DNA of 64,000 bases from Aquabacterium sp. (lineage in GTDB: Bacteria; Pseudomonadota; Gammaproteobacteria; Burkholderiales; Burkholderiaceae_C), in contig NZ_JACRAH010000006.1 of the NCBI RefSeq assembly GCF_016234775.1, forward strand, positions 1-64,000, read 5' to 3'. Position 1 is the stretch's first letter; the number at the start of each line of letters is the position of its first letter. Made by a program: the position numbers and the translations under genes. This document shows, in pieces, positions 56,301 to 64,000 of this stretch. The notes beneath the pieces are model-generated. The model was not told the DNA's origin. It saw only the letters and a program-made list of their open reading frames with translations, and searched no databases.

Positions 56301-59300
56301 TTAACCAAAGACTTCGGCGCCCGCCTTCTGAATTTCCGCAAACATCAAAGCTTGCGTACACGGACAGGTTGGGTCCAACTTGTCTTCTTGAAATTTCTTA
56401 TCGGCGGCCTCCAATTTATCAGCAATTTTCTCTGCATTCTCGCCGCTATGGCCCTCGTTTTCGGCCCACATCAACGCCCTCATGTCGTTAACCGGATCGA
56501 TGTTGTACCTCGCCACGACCGCCCGACTTCTGGTCAGCGCCGCCCGAATTCTCGGGTTACCAAGGAATTCCCCTTTGAAGATAATGTGGTGACCATGCGG
56601 CCTGGCCATACCGGCAGGTTTGGGGACACCGCTTGCGGCCAGCTTGTCACCCCAGCATAAACCGAGCGGATCCACCCACATGATGGGATTGGGGGCATAT
56701 GCATAAAAGTTTTCCCCGCCCAGCAATCCAATTGGGTCATTCGAGACAAACCGCCCCACATCCGGGCTGTAATATCTGAACCGGTTATAGTGCAACCCGG
56801 TTTCGGCATCGAAATATTGCCCATGAAACCGCACCCTCTGTTCAATCTGCGCGACGTCTTCGACAACGGCATTACCCCAGGTCGAATAAGTCATCTGCCA
56901 GCTCAGCTCGCCAGCTTCATTACTGGCCTCCATCGGCGTACCGAGATGATCGGTATGCAGATGGTGCACCTCACCGTTGTGGACCTGCGCCAGAAGTTCA
57001 AACGACTCCGGGCGATATAGGTAGGCGATCTCATTGCCTCCACGCCGTTCCAACGCCATGTTGTCGCGGTCCCACGCAAAATGCGTGGTGCCAAAGGCAT
57101 CTCGCTTGGCCACGCGCCGGCCAAGTGCATCGTAGACATAGGTGTAGGTCTGTTGAGTCGCAGCCTCGGCCGGCCCTCGCGCCACATCAGCCCTCACCAG
57201 CTGGTGCGCCGCATCCCACTCGAAAAGCGTGTGTGTCTGCGCCGCACTGCCGCGCTTGCCCTGCAGGCGCTCAATCAAGTTGCCATGCTCATCGTAGGCA
57301 TATCGTGCGTCCTGCCACACCAGCAAACGATTGCCGTGCACCATGTCGCCGCTCGGCGCACTGGCCGGCAATGGGTTGCTGGCCGCATCCCAATGGAACT
57401 GCTCGTTGAGCGCCATCGGGCTTCGACTTGCATCGCCGGGCACGCCCAACGCACCCCAATCCCGCAACATGCCGATCTGAGATTGCGCGATGCGGCCGGC
57501 CGCGTCATAGCGATAGCGCGTGAGGCCTCTCTGGCGGTCCAGCCATTGCACCAGTTGCCCCGCCGGATCGTACTGGTAGTGACGCTCGATCACCCCCTTG
57601 AGGCGAGCCTGCACGTCACCAAAATCACGCGCTTGAGCCACTGTATTGAGGTCCAAGCCGGACAGCGAACCTGGCTGCCCACCGCGCATCGCACGCTGTG
57701 CGCTCAGACGCCCGGAGTGATCGTAAGCAAACTCGCTGCGCAATGCGCCCTGCGTACGGCTGACCTCGCGGTGGAGCGCGTCGTGCTCGAAATCACTGAC
57801 GACATGACCATCCAGATTGAGCTGGTGCAGGTGGCCGGAGCCATAGAACAGTTGATTGAGCGTTCTGCCGTTGGGCAACACGGTTTGGGTTCGATTTCCC
57901 AGCGGGTCGTACTGGTGCTTGAGTTCAAACACCTGAGCACCCAGGCCTGGGTTAAGCGTTTGTGTCTCCGCCAGCAATTGCCCCAAGGGATCGTAGGCGA
58001 GCGTCACCTTCGACCACGCGTTGTTCGCTTCGGTCAGACGCCCCAAAGCGTCGTATGCAAACTGGCTGCTGGCCGCGTACTCGGCTGCTTCACCCACGTG
58101 GTGTTTGGCCGTGATGCGCCCCATGGGGTCGTGCTCGAAACGCGTGACCTTGCCCGGACCGAAGTCGGAACCACCGCGCTCGATCAAATGGGTCAGCCGG
58201 CCAACTGGATTGGACACATAACGTTGATGGCGACCGTCAAAGCCCACTTCGTCGGTGATACGGTCAAGCAGGTCATATCCAAAGCTGCTGATTTCACCGT
58301 TCTGGTTGGTCAGTGTGATCAGGCGCCCCGCATGATCGTATTGGTAGCTCAGGGTATGCCCCAGCGGATCGGTGCACACCAGCGGAGCGCCAGCACCGTT
58401 GTAGGACCATGTCGTGACCTGGCCCAATGGGTCCACATAACGAACAAGGTTGCCCTCGCCATCCCAGGTACAGCAGTGGCGCGCGCCGCCAGGCTCGATG
58501 AGTTCAAGCAACTGCCCCAAGGCGTCGAACTGGTACGTGGTTTCCCGCCCGAGCGCATCGATGCTGCTGCGCAGGTGCCCCAGCACGTCATAGCTTCGAC
58601 GTGTGGTGTGACCTGAGCAGTCGGTGTAGGCCAGGAGATTGCCAGCCTCGTCCCATTGGAGGGTTTTACGCTTGTCCAGTGCATCGACGATCGCAGTGAC
58701 CTGACCCAGCGCATCTACTTCGTAGCGCGTGGTGTGTCCCAAAGGATCGGTGCTGGCGATGAGATTGCCGCGCTCGTCGTATTGACGCAGCCATTCGCCA
58801 CCCCCAGCATCAGCGAGCTTGACGGGCAAGTCCAGCGCGTTGTAGTCGACTTTGGTTGCATTACCCGCCGCATCCATCATCAATGTGAGGTTGCCGCGCG
58901 CATCAAAGGTGGTGTGGGTGACCTGCCCCAGCGCGTCCGCGCTGGCTGTGGGCCGCCCTTGATCATCGTAATCGTGACGTTCAACGTTGCCTTCGGCATC
59001 GTGCACCGCAGTCAGATCTTGCCGGGCATTCGAAACGAAGACCGTCTCTCGACCCAGTCTGTCTTGAATCCGGGTGCTGCGTCCGTTGTAGTCGAAGCGG
59101 TCACCTGTGCCATCGTCCAGCGCGAGTGACTCAATGACTCGACCGGATGGCAGCAAACGGTCGTAGCGGTTGGCAAAGCGTTGTCCGGTGGCGAGGGTGT
59201 ATCCCACCAACAGGTGCTGATCCCACGTATAGCTGCGGGTGTAGCCATTGGGGTTGGTATGACTCACCAGATCAGGCTGATTGACCGTTTGACCTGAAGC

Positions 59301-59933
59301 GATCGGCGCGGCAACGCCGTATTGATACCGGGCCATCGGCACACGTGTCTCGCCCATGGCGACAACGACTTCGGCCAATTGCCGGTGTTCCGTCCACAGC
59401 AGGCGCAGCGTTCGACCAGCGCTGTCGATCACGCTGTGCGGCCTGGGTGGCAAAGCCCGCGCATCAAATCGTTCGCCAAAGTCCTGCTCATCAAAGGCCA
59501 GTACGACCCTTCTGAAGTTGCGGTCCTGCAAGACCTCCAACGGTAAGCGCACTTGCGCAGCGTTGCGCTGACGATAGTGCTGAATCAGACCCTGATTCTG
59601 GCGAATCGCCCAGTGGTGTGGTGCAGGCCGCGTCAGCGTGAAGCGCTCGTACGCCTGGAAGTGAGACTGCCCCACTTCAATGGTCGGCAGCACCACCTCG
59701 CGGCCCTGCGCGTCCCAATAGCGTATGACGTCATCTTCAATCCACAACTCGGTGGCCAAGGGATGCGACCAGCCTTGGCCAAACCAGCCGTCGCAGCGTG
59801 CATCACCACTGCGATAGCGCCTGCGCCATGCCAACTTGATCGGGCCAGTCAGCTCGAAATCCAGTTGATCCAGGGCTTTCTCGCCCGTCGCAATGATGAC
59901 GGGGTGGCGGGACTTGAAGGCGCGCGTGCTCAT
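56301..59933 (-). CDS. Rhs-repeat protein with HNH/AHH-like nuclease tip (T6SS effector)
   Basis: The 1210-aa form starts at ATG 59933, 7 bases after the DUF4150 stop. The Rhs/YD repeats run through most of the protein (for example YDALGRRVAKRDAFG). The core ends PIMWVDPLGL, an exact PxxxxDPxGL autocleavage motif. The 118-residue tip then has HGHHIIFKG and YNIDPVNDMRALMWAENEGHSG, typical of AHH/HNH endonucleases of the ENDO VII fold. The Rhs shell encloses the toxin until delivery on VgrG via the PAAR-like protein just upstream. Nuclease activity is predicted, not shown. Confidence 0.88.
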   Translation of the reverse strand: MSTRAFKSRHPVIIATGEKALDQLDFELTGPIKLAWRRRYRSGDARCDGWFGQGWSHPLATELWIEDDVIRYWDAQGREVVLPTIEVGQSHFQAYERFTLTRPAPHHWAIRQNQGLIQHYRQRNAAQVRLPLEVLQDRNFRRVVLAFDEQDFGERFDARALPPRPHSVIDSAGRTLRLLWTEHRQLAEVVVAMGETRVPMARYQYGVAAPIASGQTVNQPDLVSHTNPNGYTRSYTWDQHLLVGYTLATGQRFANRYDRLLPSGRVIESLALDDGTGDRFDYNGRSTRIQDRLGRETVFVSNARQDLTAVHDAEGNVERHDYDDQGRPTASADALGQVTHTTFDARGNLTLMMDAAGNATKVDYNALDLPVKLADAGGGEWLRQYDERGNLIASTDPLGHTTRYEVDALGQVTAIVDALDKRKTLQWDEAGNLLAYTDCSGHTTRRSYDVLGHLRSSIDALGRETTYQFDALGQLLELIEPGGARHCCTWDGEGNLVRYVDPLGQVTTWSYNGAGAPLVCTDPLGHTLSYQYDHAGRLITLTNQNGEISSFGYDLLDRITDEVGFDGRHQRYVSNPVGRLTHLIERGGSDFGPGKVTRFEHDPMGRITAKHHVGEAAEYAASSQFAYDALGRLTEANNAWSKVTLAYDPLGQLLAETQTLNPGLGAQVFELKHQYDPLGNRTQTVLPNGRTLNQLFYGSGHLHQLNLDGHVVSDFEHDALHREVSRTQGALRSEFAYDHSGRLSAQRAMRGGQPGSLSGLDLNTVAQARDFGDVQARLKGVIERHYQYDPAGQLVQWLDRQRGLTRYRYDAAGRIAQSQIGMLRDWGALGVPGDASRSPMALNEQFHWDAASNPLPASAPSGDMVHGNRLLVWQDARYAYDEHGNLIERLQGKRGSAAQTHTLFEWDAAHQLVRADVARGPAEAATQQTYTYVYDALGRRVAKRDAFGTTHFAWDRDNMALERRGGNEIAYLYRPESFELLAQVHNGEVHHLHTDHLGTPMEASNEAGELSWQMTYSTWGNAVVEDVAQIEQRVRFHGQYFDAETGLHYNRFRYYSPDVGRFVSNDPIGLLGGENFYAYAPNPIMWVDPLGLCWGDKLAASGVPKPAGMARPHGHHIIFKGEFLGNPRIRAALTRSRAVVARYNIDPVNDMRALMWAENEGHSGENAEKIADKLEAADKKFQEDKLDPTCPCTQALMFAEIQKAGAEVFG

Positions 59934-59940
59934 GAACTGA

Positions 59941-60426
59941 TCACTTCGTCGCAGCGCAGGTGGTGCAGGCAGACACGTCTGGCGGCGCAATCGCGTCGGT
60001 ATAAGGCCAGGGCGGTGTGTTGCCAGGCATGGAGCCTGCATGGTTATGCGTGGTCAGATCCATCATGCGAACCACGTTCTCGCCTTCCACCTTCACGTCC
60101 ATCGACCACATGGTGAAGTACACCTTGCCCATGTTCTTGTGTGTGACCACGCCCTTCATCGGCGCAGCGCCAGCTTCATCGCCAGAGCTCTTTTTGAAGC
60201 AGCTCTTGTTCTTGAGCATCACTTCGCCGCCCGAGATCTGCACGGTCGTAGAGCCATCGCTGGTATCAGATGCCATGCCCGTGTTGGGGTAGGGAATGGG
60301 CACACCTGGTGGCGTGGCAGGTGTTTGGGGCGGGGTCATGCAAACATCCGGAAAGGCGCAAATAGACTTGCCCGCAGCCTGCTTGCAAGCCACCTCACGG
60401 GTATTGGCATACACCTCATTGCTCAT
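59941..60426 (-). CDS. DUF4150 PAAR-like tip protein
   Basis: The 161-aa protein fits DUF4150: EVYANTREVACKQAAGKSICAFPDVCMTPPQTP at the start, VQISGGEVMLKNKSCFKKSSGDEAG in the centre, and a Cys-rich tail (SACTTCAATK). DUF4150 proteins cap VgrG like PAAR proteins and connect it to cargo. It precedes the Rhs gene and its start overlaps the stop of the ketosynthase-like gene (ATGA). Confidence 0.88.
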   Translation of the reverse strand: MSNEVYANTREVACKQAAGKSICAFPDVCMTPPQTPATPPGVPIPYPNTGMASDTSDGSTTVQISGGEVMLKNKSCFKKSSGDEAGAAPMKGVVTHKNMGKVYFTMWSMDVKVEGENVVRMMDLTTHNHAGSMPGNTPPWPYTDAIAPPDVSACTTCAATK

Positions 60427-61454
60427 GACTCACCTCTGAATTCCAGCGCCAGGGCTGCACGCTGACCCGCGTCATTGGCCCAATGGCTCAAGATGCGAGG
60501 CCCCGGCGCATAACCCTTCAGACAGGCCTCACGCGCAGCCACGATCACAGCGGCGCCCGACATGGCCCCCACTTCGCCAGTGAATTCGGCCGGGTGCCAG
60601 ATATCGAATGCATCCTTGCCCTGCCGCATCAATCTGGTCAGGGCCAGGGCCGCTTCCTTGAAGTAGTAATGCTCACCGGAGTTGTCGGTGATGCGAAAGT
60701 CCATGTCGTGCAACTGCAGGCCAGCTTCATCAAGGCTGGTTCTGATGGCTTGCGTCAGGCCATCGGCACGCAAGGGCTCACCACTGTCAAGGTGGGCGGT
60801 CTCCATACCAAAGCCCAGACCCGAGCAAAGGAGCTGGCGAGCGCGGCCTTCATCACGCGCCACCCACAGCGCACCAGCACCTTCACCAGGCATGAAGCCA
60901 TCGGCGTTGGCTTCGGTCAGCAAGCGATCATGGCGCTCATAGTGACTCAAGGTAGGCTTGGACAAGAGGCTGTCCACCGCGACGATGAGCACACCAGGCA
61001 CCGAGGGCGCTTCCAACAAAGCTCGGGCTTTGGCCAGTGCCACGGCCACGGCGACGCGGCCATGAGGCACCAGGGCCGATGCAGGGGAAAAGCTCACGCC
61101 CAACTCGCGTTGGATCTGCGTCATCAAGGCATCGTCAAGACCTGGCTCGCGACCTGGCCGCTCAGCCTCAGCCACGCACAACAACATCGGCAGTTGATGC
61201 CATCGCGTTTTATCCAGCTCATGCAAGGCTTCTTCGATGGCCAGCACGGCCATTTTGGCAAGCTGATCCATGCCCTTGCTTGGCGGCTCCAGCTCGACCT
61301 GATGCGCCATGATCCAGGCACCATGCGCGTCAATGAACTTGGTTTCTGTGGGATTCGAAAGCTTGGCTCGAAACGCACAGGCGCATGCGGCTGACGTCCA
61401 TCCCACGGCGCTCACAAGGCCAGTCCCCACGATGGCGAGCCGATGCGCACTCAT
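60423..61454 (-). CDS. Ketosynthase-like (thiolase-fold) protein in T6SS operon, apparently non-catalytic
   Basis: The 343-aa protein has a beta-ketoacyl synthase-like layout: an N-terminal LAIVGTGLVSAVG strand, a middle helix segment (AKARALLEA), ANADGFMPGEGAGALWV, and a C-terminal FTGEVGAMSGAAVIVAAREA. The region where KAS enzymes carry the nucleophilic Cys (TACA) reads VPHGRVAV, so the Cys looks absent. Such proteins are known neighbours of DUF2169 and DUF4150 genes and may bind rather than make acyl chains. Overlapping starts and stops (ATGA) tie it to both neighbours. Confidence 0.8.
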   Translation of the reverse strand: MSAHRLAIVGTGLVSAVGWTSAACACAFRAKLSNPTETKFIDAHGAWIMAHQVELEPPSKGMDQLAKMAVLAIEEALHELDKTRWHQLPMLLCVAEAERPGREPGLDDALMTQIQRELGVSFSPASALVPHGRVAVAVALAKARALLEAPSVPGVLIVAVDSLLSKPTLSHYERHDRLLTEANADGFMPGEGAGALWVARDEGRARQLLCSGLGFGMETAHLDSGEPLRADGLTQAIRTSLDEAGLQLHDMDFRITDNSGEHYYFKEAALALTRLMRQGKDAFDIWHPAEFTGEVGAMSGAAVIVAAREACLKGYAPGPRILSHWANDAGQRAALALEFRGES

Positions 61455-62539
61455 ACGCCCCCCTCGCTGGCTGCCGGCGCGGGCTCGACAATGGCCACCT
61501 GTTCACGCTGTTGCCACCACGCCCGGCCCTTGCAGCCCGCCTCCGTTTGAGCCAACTCATGCAGGCTGGCGCGAAGCGGCCTGGCCATGCGCCAGGTCAT
61601 GGTGAAGCGCTCGTTATCAGGCTCAAACGCAATCGTATCCAGGCGAGCCACATGGGACTCGCGATCACCACGTTTGGGCCAAACCTGCACAGGCAACTCG
61701 AGGTACGGCAACATGAAGTGGCGCAAACCATCCGGCGTGAAGCCACTGAGGACGGCTTCCATCGGCCCTTGCGGCAACGGCATTTGCTGATCCTCTGGCG
61801 CGGCCTGATAGTAGCGCTCGTCGAAATCCTTGGGCAGGAACGGAAAGTCGTGGTCAAGCCAGGCCTGGTCATAGGTGCCTGCATAACGGGCGCGCTGTGG
61901 CCAGCCCCGACCGAGGGGGCCCAGCGCCATCGGGCGGAGCGTATCGCTGGGGAACTTGACTGGCTGGCCGACTTCTTCCGTATTCGGCAAAGGCGTGCCG
62001 TCTACCCAGGCATTCTTCAGGTGCTTGTGCCAGCCTCTGCCGACAGGGTTGGGCACAAAGGCATCGTGTTCGCGCTCATCCTCACTTAAGCGATCCGCGC
62101 CCCCGAAAGCACGGTCGTAGCTGATCGGCATGCGCGAGAACGGCTGCGGCGTGGAAGCGGAGATGCCACTGAGCCCTGCCTGCCAGACTCGGTCGCCGAT
62201 CACATCAAACACCTTTTCCATCGAGCCCACGCGCAAGCCCACGCGCATTCGTTGGAGCGCTTGCCCCTGGGGCGCACAAGCGTGACCGGTCAACAGCACG
62301 TCACAGGCACGCTTGCGTGGCGCAAAGTCGATTTCATGCAATGGCGCACTCAAACCCGGCTTGGCTGTGAAGGTATCAGCCAGTACAAGCGGCCATTGCT
62401 TTTCCGCCAAGCTGACTTGTTCACCTGGCTTGGGCAATATGAAGGTGCCCTTGACCACCACCACCAATAGCTCGCGGCCACTGGGCTCCAGCCCCATGTT
62501 GTAGCCCGCAACCATGCGGGTACTGTTGATGAATTCCAT
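61451..62539 (-). CDS. DUF2169-family T6SS accessory protein
   Basis: The 362-aa protein starts with INSTRMVAGYNMGLEPSGRELLVVVVKGTF and contains APRKRACDVLLTGHA, PISYDRAFGGAD and NPVGRGW, the core motifs of DUF2169. Members occur with VgrG/PAAR/Rhs genes and are thought to be effector-loading adaptors. The stop overlaps the ketosynthase-like start; 15 bases separate it from the DUF6484 gene. Confidence 0.9.
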   Translation of the reverse strand: MEFINSTRMVAGYNMGLEPSGRELLVVVVKGTFILPKPGEQVSLAEKQWPLVLADTFTAKPGLSAPLHEIDFAPRKRACDVLLTGHACAPQGQALQRMRVGLRVGSMEKVFDVIGDRVWQAGLSGISASTPQPFSRMPISYDRAFGGADRLSEDEREHDAFVPNPVGRGWHKHLKNAWVDGTPLPNTEEVGQPVKFPSDTLRPMALGPLGRGWPQRARYAGTYDQAWLDHDFPFLPKDFDERYYQAAPEDQQMPLPQGPMEAVLSGFTPDGLRHFMLPYLELPVQVWPKRGDRESHVARLDTIAFEPDNERFTMTWRMARPLRASLHELAQTEAGCKGRAWWQQREQVAIVEPAPAASEGGV

Positions 62540-62554
62540 GGCAACCCATCGTCC

Positions 62555-63106
62555 TCAGTTGAGTTGCACCGAGCCACCCTTGACCCGGTTGACGCCACTC
62601 GACTTGCTGGACACATATGTGCCGTCAATGAGCACCTTGCCGGCTTTGGTCAACGTGATACTGGCCTTGCCACATCGCAGCACCAATTGCTCATGGGCTG
62701 ACACCACCATGCGTTGGCCATCGGCATCAACATCCACCGTGGCCGGCTTGTCTTCAAGCGGCCAACCGGGGGCGCCACGCACCACACCCATGACGATGGG
62801 GCAACGGATATCGCCACCTTCAAACATCAGCACCACACCCTGCCCAATGTGCGGGCCGTGCAAATCCACCACGGTGCGGGCGCGCATGGCCATCGTGCCT
62901 GGTTGGCCAGGAAAGCTCACCAAAGGCGTCTGACCGTTATCCGTCATGGCCAGCAAAGTGCCCGTCAACACACCGTGCACAGGCCCTTGCAGGGATGGCT
63001 GCTGCTCAAACAAAGAGAGCGCCGGGCCTTGCAACAAAGGCGAGAGCACATCATCCGTGTGGGCCTCAACGAGGTGACTTTCTTGGGGAAGATCCTTGGG
63101 ATTCAT
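62555..63106 (-). CDS. DUF6484-type T6SS accessory protein
   Basis: The 183-aa protein has an N-terminal unstructured segment, then a beta-rich core (HGVLTGTLLAMTDNGQTPLVSFPGQPG, GQGVVLMFEGGDIRCPIVMG) and a C-terminal segment resembling the VgrG needle end (LVLRCGKASITLTKAGKVLIDGTYV). The fold is that of a small spike-associated beta protein. One base separates it from the vgrG stop, so it is made with VgrG. Function is inferred from context; it may cap or extend the spike. Confidence 0.75.
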   Translation of the reverse strand: MNPKDLPQESHLVEAHTDDVLSPLLQGPALSLFEQQPSLQGPVHGVLTGTLLAMTDNGQTPLVSFPGQPGTMAMRARTVVDLHGPHIGQGVVLMFEGGDIRCPIVMGVVRGAPGWPLEDKPATVDVDADGQRMVVSAHEQLVLRCGKASITLTKAGKVLIDGTYVSSKSSGVNRVKGGSVQLN

Positions 63107-63107
63107 A

Positions 63108-64000
63108 TCAGTTCTGCAGAATCTTCGAGCCCTTCATCACGATATTGCTACTGGCCTTGGCGGTGATTTTGCCGCTGCCATCAATCGTGATGTCCTTACC
63201 CTTGATGGTGATCGTGCCATCCTTCTTCATGGTGATGCTGGCACTGCCAGTCTTGATGGTGATGGAGTCGCCGGCGTCAATCACGACGTTCTTGCCTGCC
63301 TTGAGCGAGTCGTCATCAGCCACAGACGTGCTGCGGGCCTTACCGACACTGACGCTCTGCCCGCCACCAACGGAAGTCTTTTGATCGCCACCCACACTGA
63401 CGGTCTGGCCTGCGCCAACATTGAGGCTTTGGCTCCCACCCACGTTGGTGGATTGGGTCGCCCCCACATTGATGGACTGCGCCGCCCCAATGGCCACTTC
63501 CTGCGCGGCACCAATGGCGATGGTTTCGTTGATGCCCACGGTGTGCGTGCGCTGCATCGCCACCGTGGCCGTTTCGCTGCTGCCCACGGTGATGCTGCGG
63601 TTGGCGCCAATGGTGATCGACTCGTTTGCGCCAACGGATTCGGTGCGATTGGCACCGATGGTGATCTGCTCGTTGGCACCAACGTCTTCGGTGCGGTTCA
63701 CCCCGATCGTGATTTTTTCGTTGTTGCCGACCTTTTCAGTACGGTCCACGCCAATGGTGATCTTCTCGTTGTTGTCGACCGTCTCGGTGCGGTCGTGCTT
63801 GACGTGCACCGTCTCATCATGGTCGATGGTCTTGGTGCGGTCATGCCCGACCCAGTGCGTCTCGTCGTTCTCGACCTCGATGTCCTGGTTCTTCTCGGCA
63901 TGCAGCCAGACCTGCTCGCTGCCCTTCTTGTCTTCGAAGCGCAAGGCATTGGCATTGCCGTAGGCACCCCCCTTGGACGAGCGCGACAGCACGCCGGACT
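63108..64000 (-). CDS. vgrG: VgrG spike protein, C-terminal part (5' end outside window)
   Basis: The open frame continues off the right edge; the last codons read SGVLSRSSKGG. About 297 residues are visible. They start with the end of the gp5/OB region (SKGGAYGNANALRFEDKKGSEQVWLHAEKN), then a long needle of regular repeats, and end with a DUF2345-like segment (ITIKGKDITIDGSGKITAKAS). It is the first gene of the long minus-strand cargo operon. It differs in its needle from the VgrG at the left edge. Confidence 0.92.
   Translation of the reverse strand, partial: SGVLSRSSKGGAYGNANALRFEDKKGSEQVWLHAEKNQDIEVENDETHWVGHDRTKTIDHDETVHVKHDRTETVDNNEKITIGVDRTEKVGNNEKITIGVNRTEDVGANEQITIGANRTESVGANESITIGANRSITVGSSETATVAMQRTHTVGINETIAIGAAQEVAIGAAQSINVGATQSTNVGGSQSLNVGAGQTVSVGGDQKTSVGGGQSVSVGKARSTSVADDDSLKAGKNVVIDAGDSITIKTGSASITMKKDGTITIKGKDITIDGSGKITAKASSNIVMKGSKILQN
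63345..63860 (-). repeat. In-gene octad repeats encoding the VgrG beta-helix needle
   Basis: The encoded needle has about six or seven 16-residue units (for example NRTEDVGANEQITIGA), followed by seven 8-residue units (AAQSINVG, ATQSTNVG, GSQSLNVG and so on). The octad is thus the basic turn of the beta-helix. In DNA this gives 48- and 24-base periodicity. Confidence 0.75.

Noticed and set aside
63345-63860. Periodic repeats as a CRISPR array
   Set aside because: The repeats are in frame, diverge at third positions and encode a VgrG beta-helix; there are no unique spacers of constant length.

Overview
The window looks like chromosomal DNA from a high-GC betaproteobacterium of the order Burkholderiales (Comamonadaceae/Aquabacterium/Leptothrix-like). 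This is inferred from an 85-aa InfA of the betaproteobacterial type, two PEP-CTERM surface proteins, an SAH riboswitch in front of ahcY, a MaeB-type malic enzyme fused to a PTA domain, and a Burkholderiales-style type VI secretion system (T6SS). No rRNA, tRNA, CRISPR array or intact mobile element was seen.

Region 1 (1-4.8 kb): the 3' end of a vgrG, a 697-aa unrecognised protein that is a candidate T6SS cargo, and a convergent SUMF1/FGE-like lipoprotein that could be its immunity protein. An eroded IS3-type transposase tail and a PEP-CTERM protein follow. Region 2 (4.8-7.8 kb): infA, a small hypothetical, an Fsr-like MFS exporter, a small membrane protein and a MAPEG protein.

Region 3 (7.8-16.1 kb, minus strand) is a tightly packed six-gene signalling operon: two membrane diguanylate cyclases, a hybrid histidine kinase with two receivers and an HPt, an HD-GYP response regulator interrupted by an in-frame TGA, an outer-membrane porin, and a small phosphate-binding-protein-like periplasmic protein. 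Region 4 (16.3-35.7 kb) is mostly housekeeping: thiL-pgpA-pncC, maeB, a zinc-ribbon/glutaredoxin membrane protein, a secreted RNase/barstar pair, a DUF1778-GNAT toxin-antitoxin pair, slt, 5-formyl-THF cyclo-ligase, a second PEP-CTERM protein, ompW, metF-tlyA-ahcY with its riboswitch, another diguanylate cyclase and mltA.

Region 5 (35.8-64 kb) is a T6SS locus. tssJ-tssK-tssL-tssM-tagF-ppkA run on the plus strand. A large GAF/PAS/GGDEF/EAL gene follows, cut by an in-frame TAG just before the last EAL motif. On the minus strand, reading inward from the right edge, come vgrG, a DUF6484 protein, a DUF2169 protein, a ketosynthase-like protein without a visible catalytic Cys, a DUF4150 PAAR-like protein, an Rhs protein with an HNH/AHH-like toxin tip, a DUF4303 immunity candidate, a TIGR02270 protein, a 57-aa membrane protein, tagH (FHA), pppA, an OmpA-family protein and a FAD-dependent reductase. 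PpkA, PppA and TagH form the threonine-phosphorylation switch of T6SS, and TagF is its usual repressor. The sheath, tube, baseplate and ClpV genes are not in the window.

The observations most worth following are: the loss by nonsense codons of both c-di-GMP phosphodiesterase-type genes while three diguanylate cyclase genes stay intact; the sensory operon joining a periplasmic binding protein, a porin, a phosphorelay and c-di-GMP enzymes; and the two T6SS cargo modules at either end, especially the unrecognised 697-aa protein.
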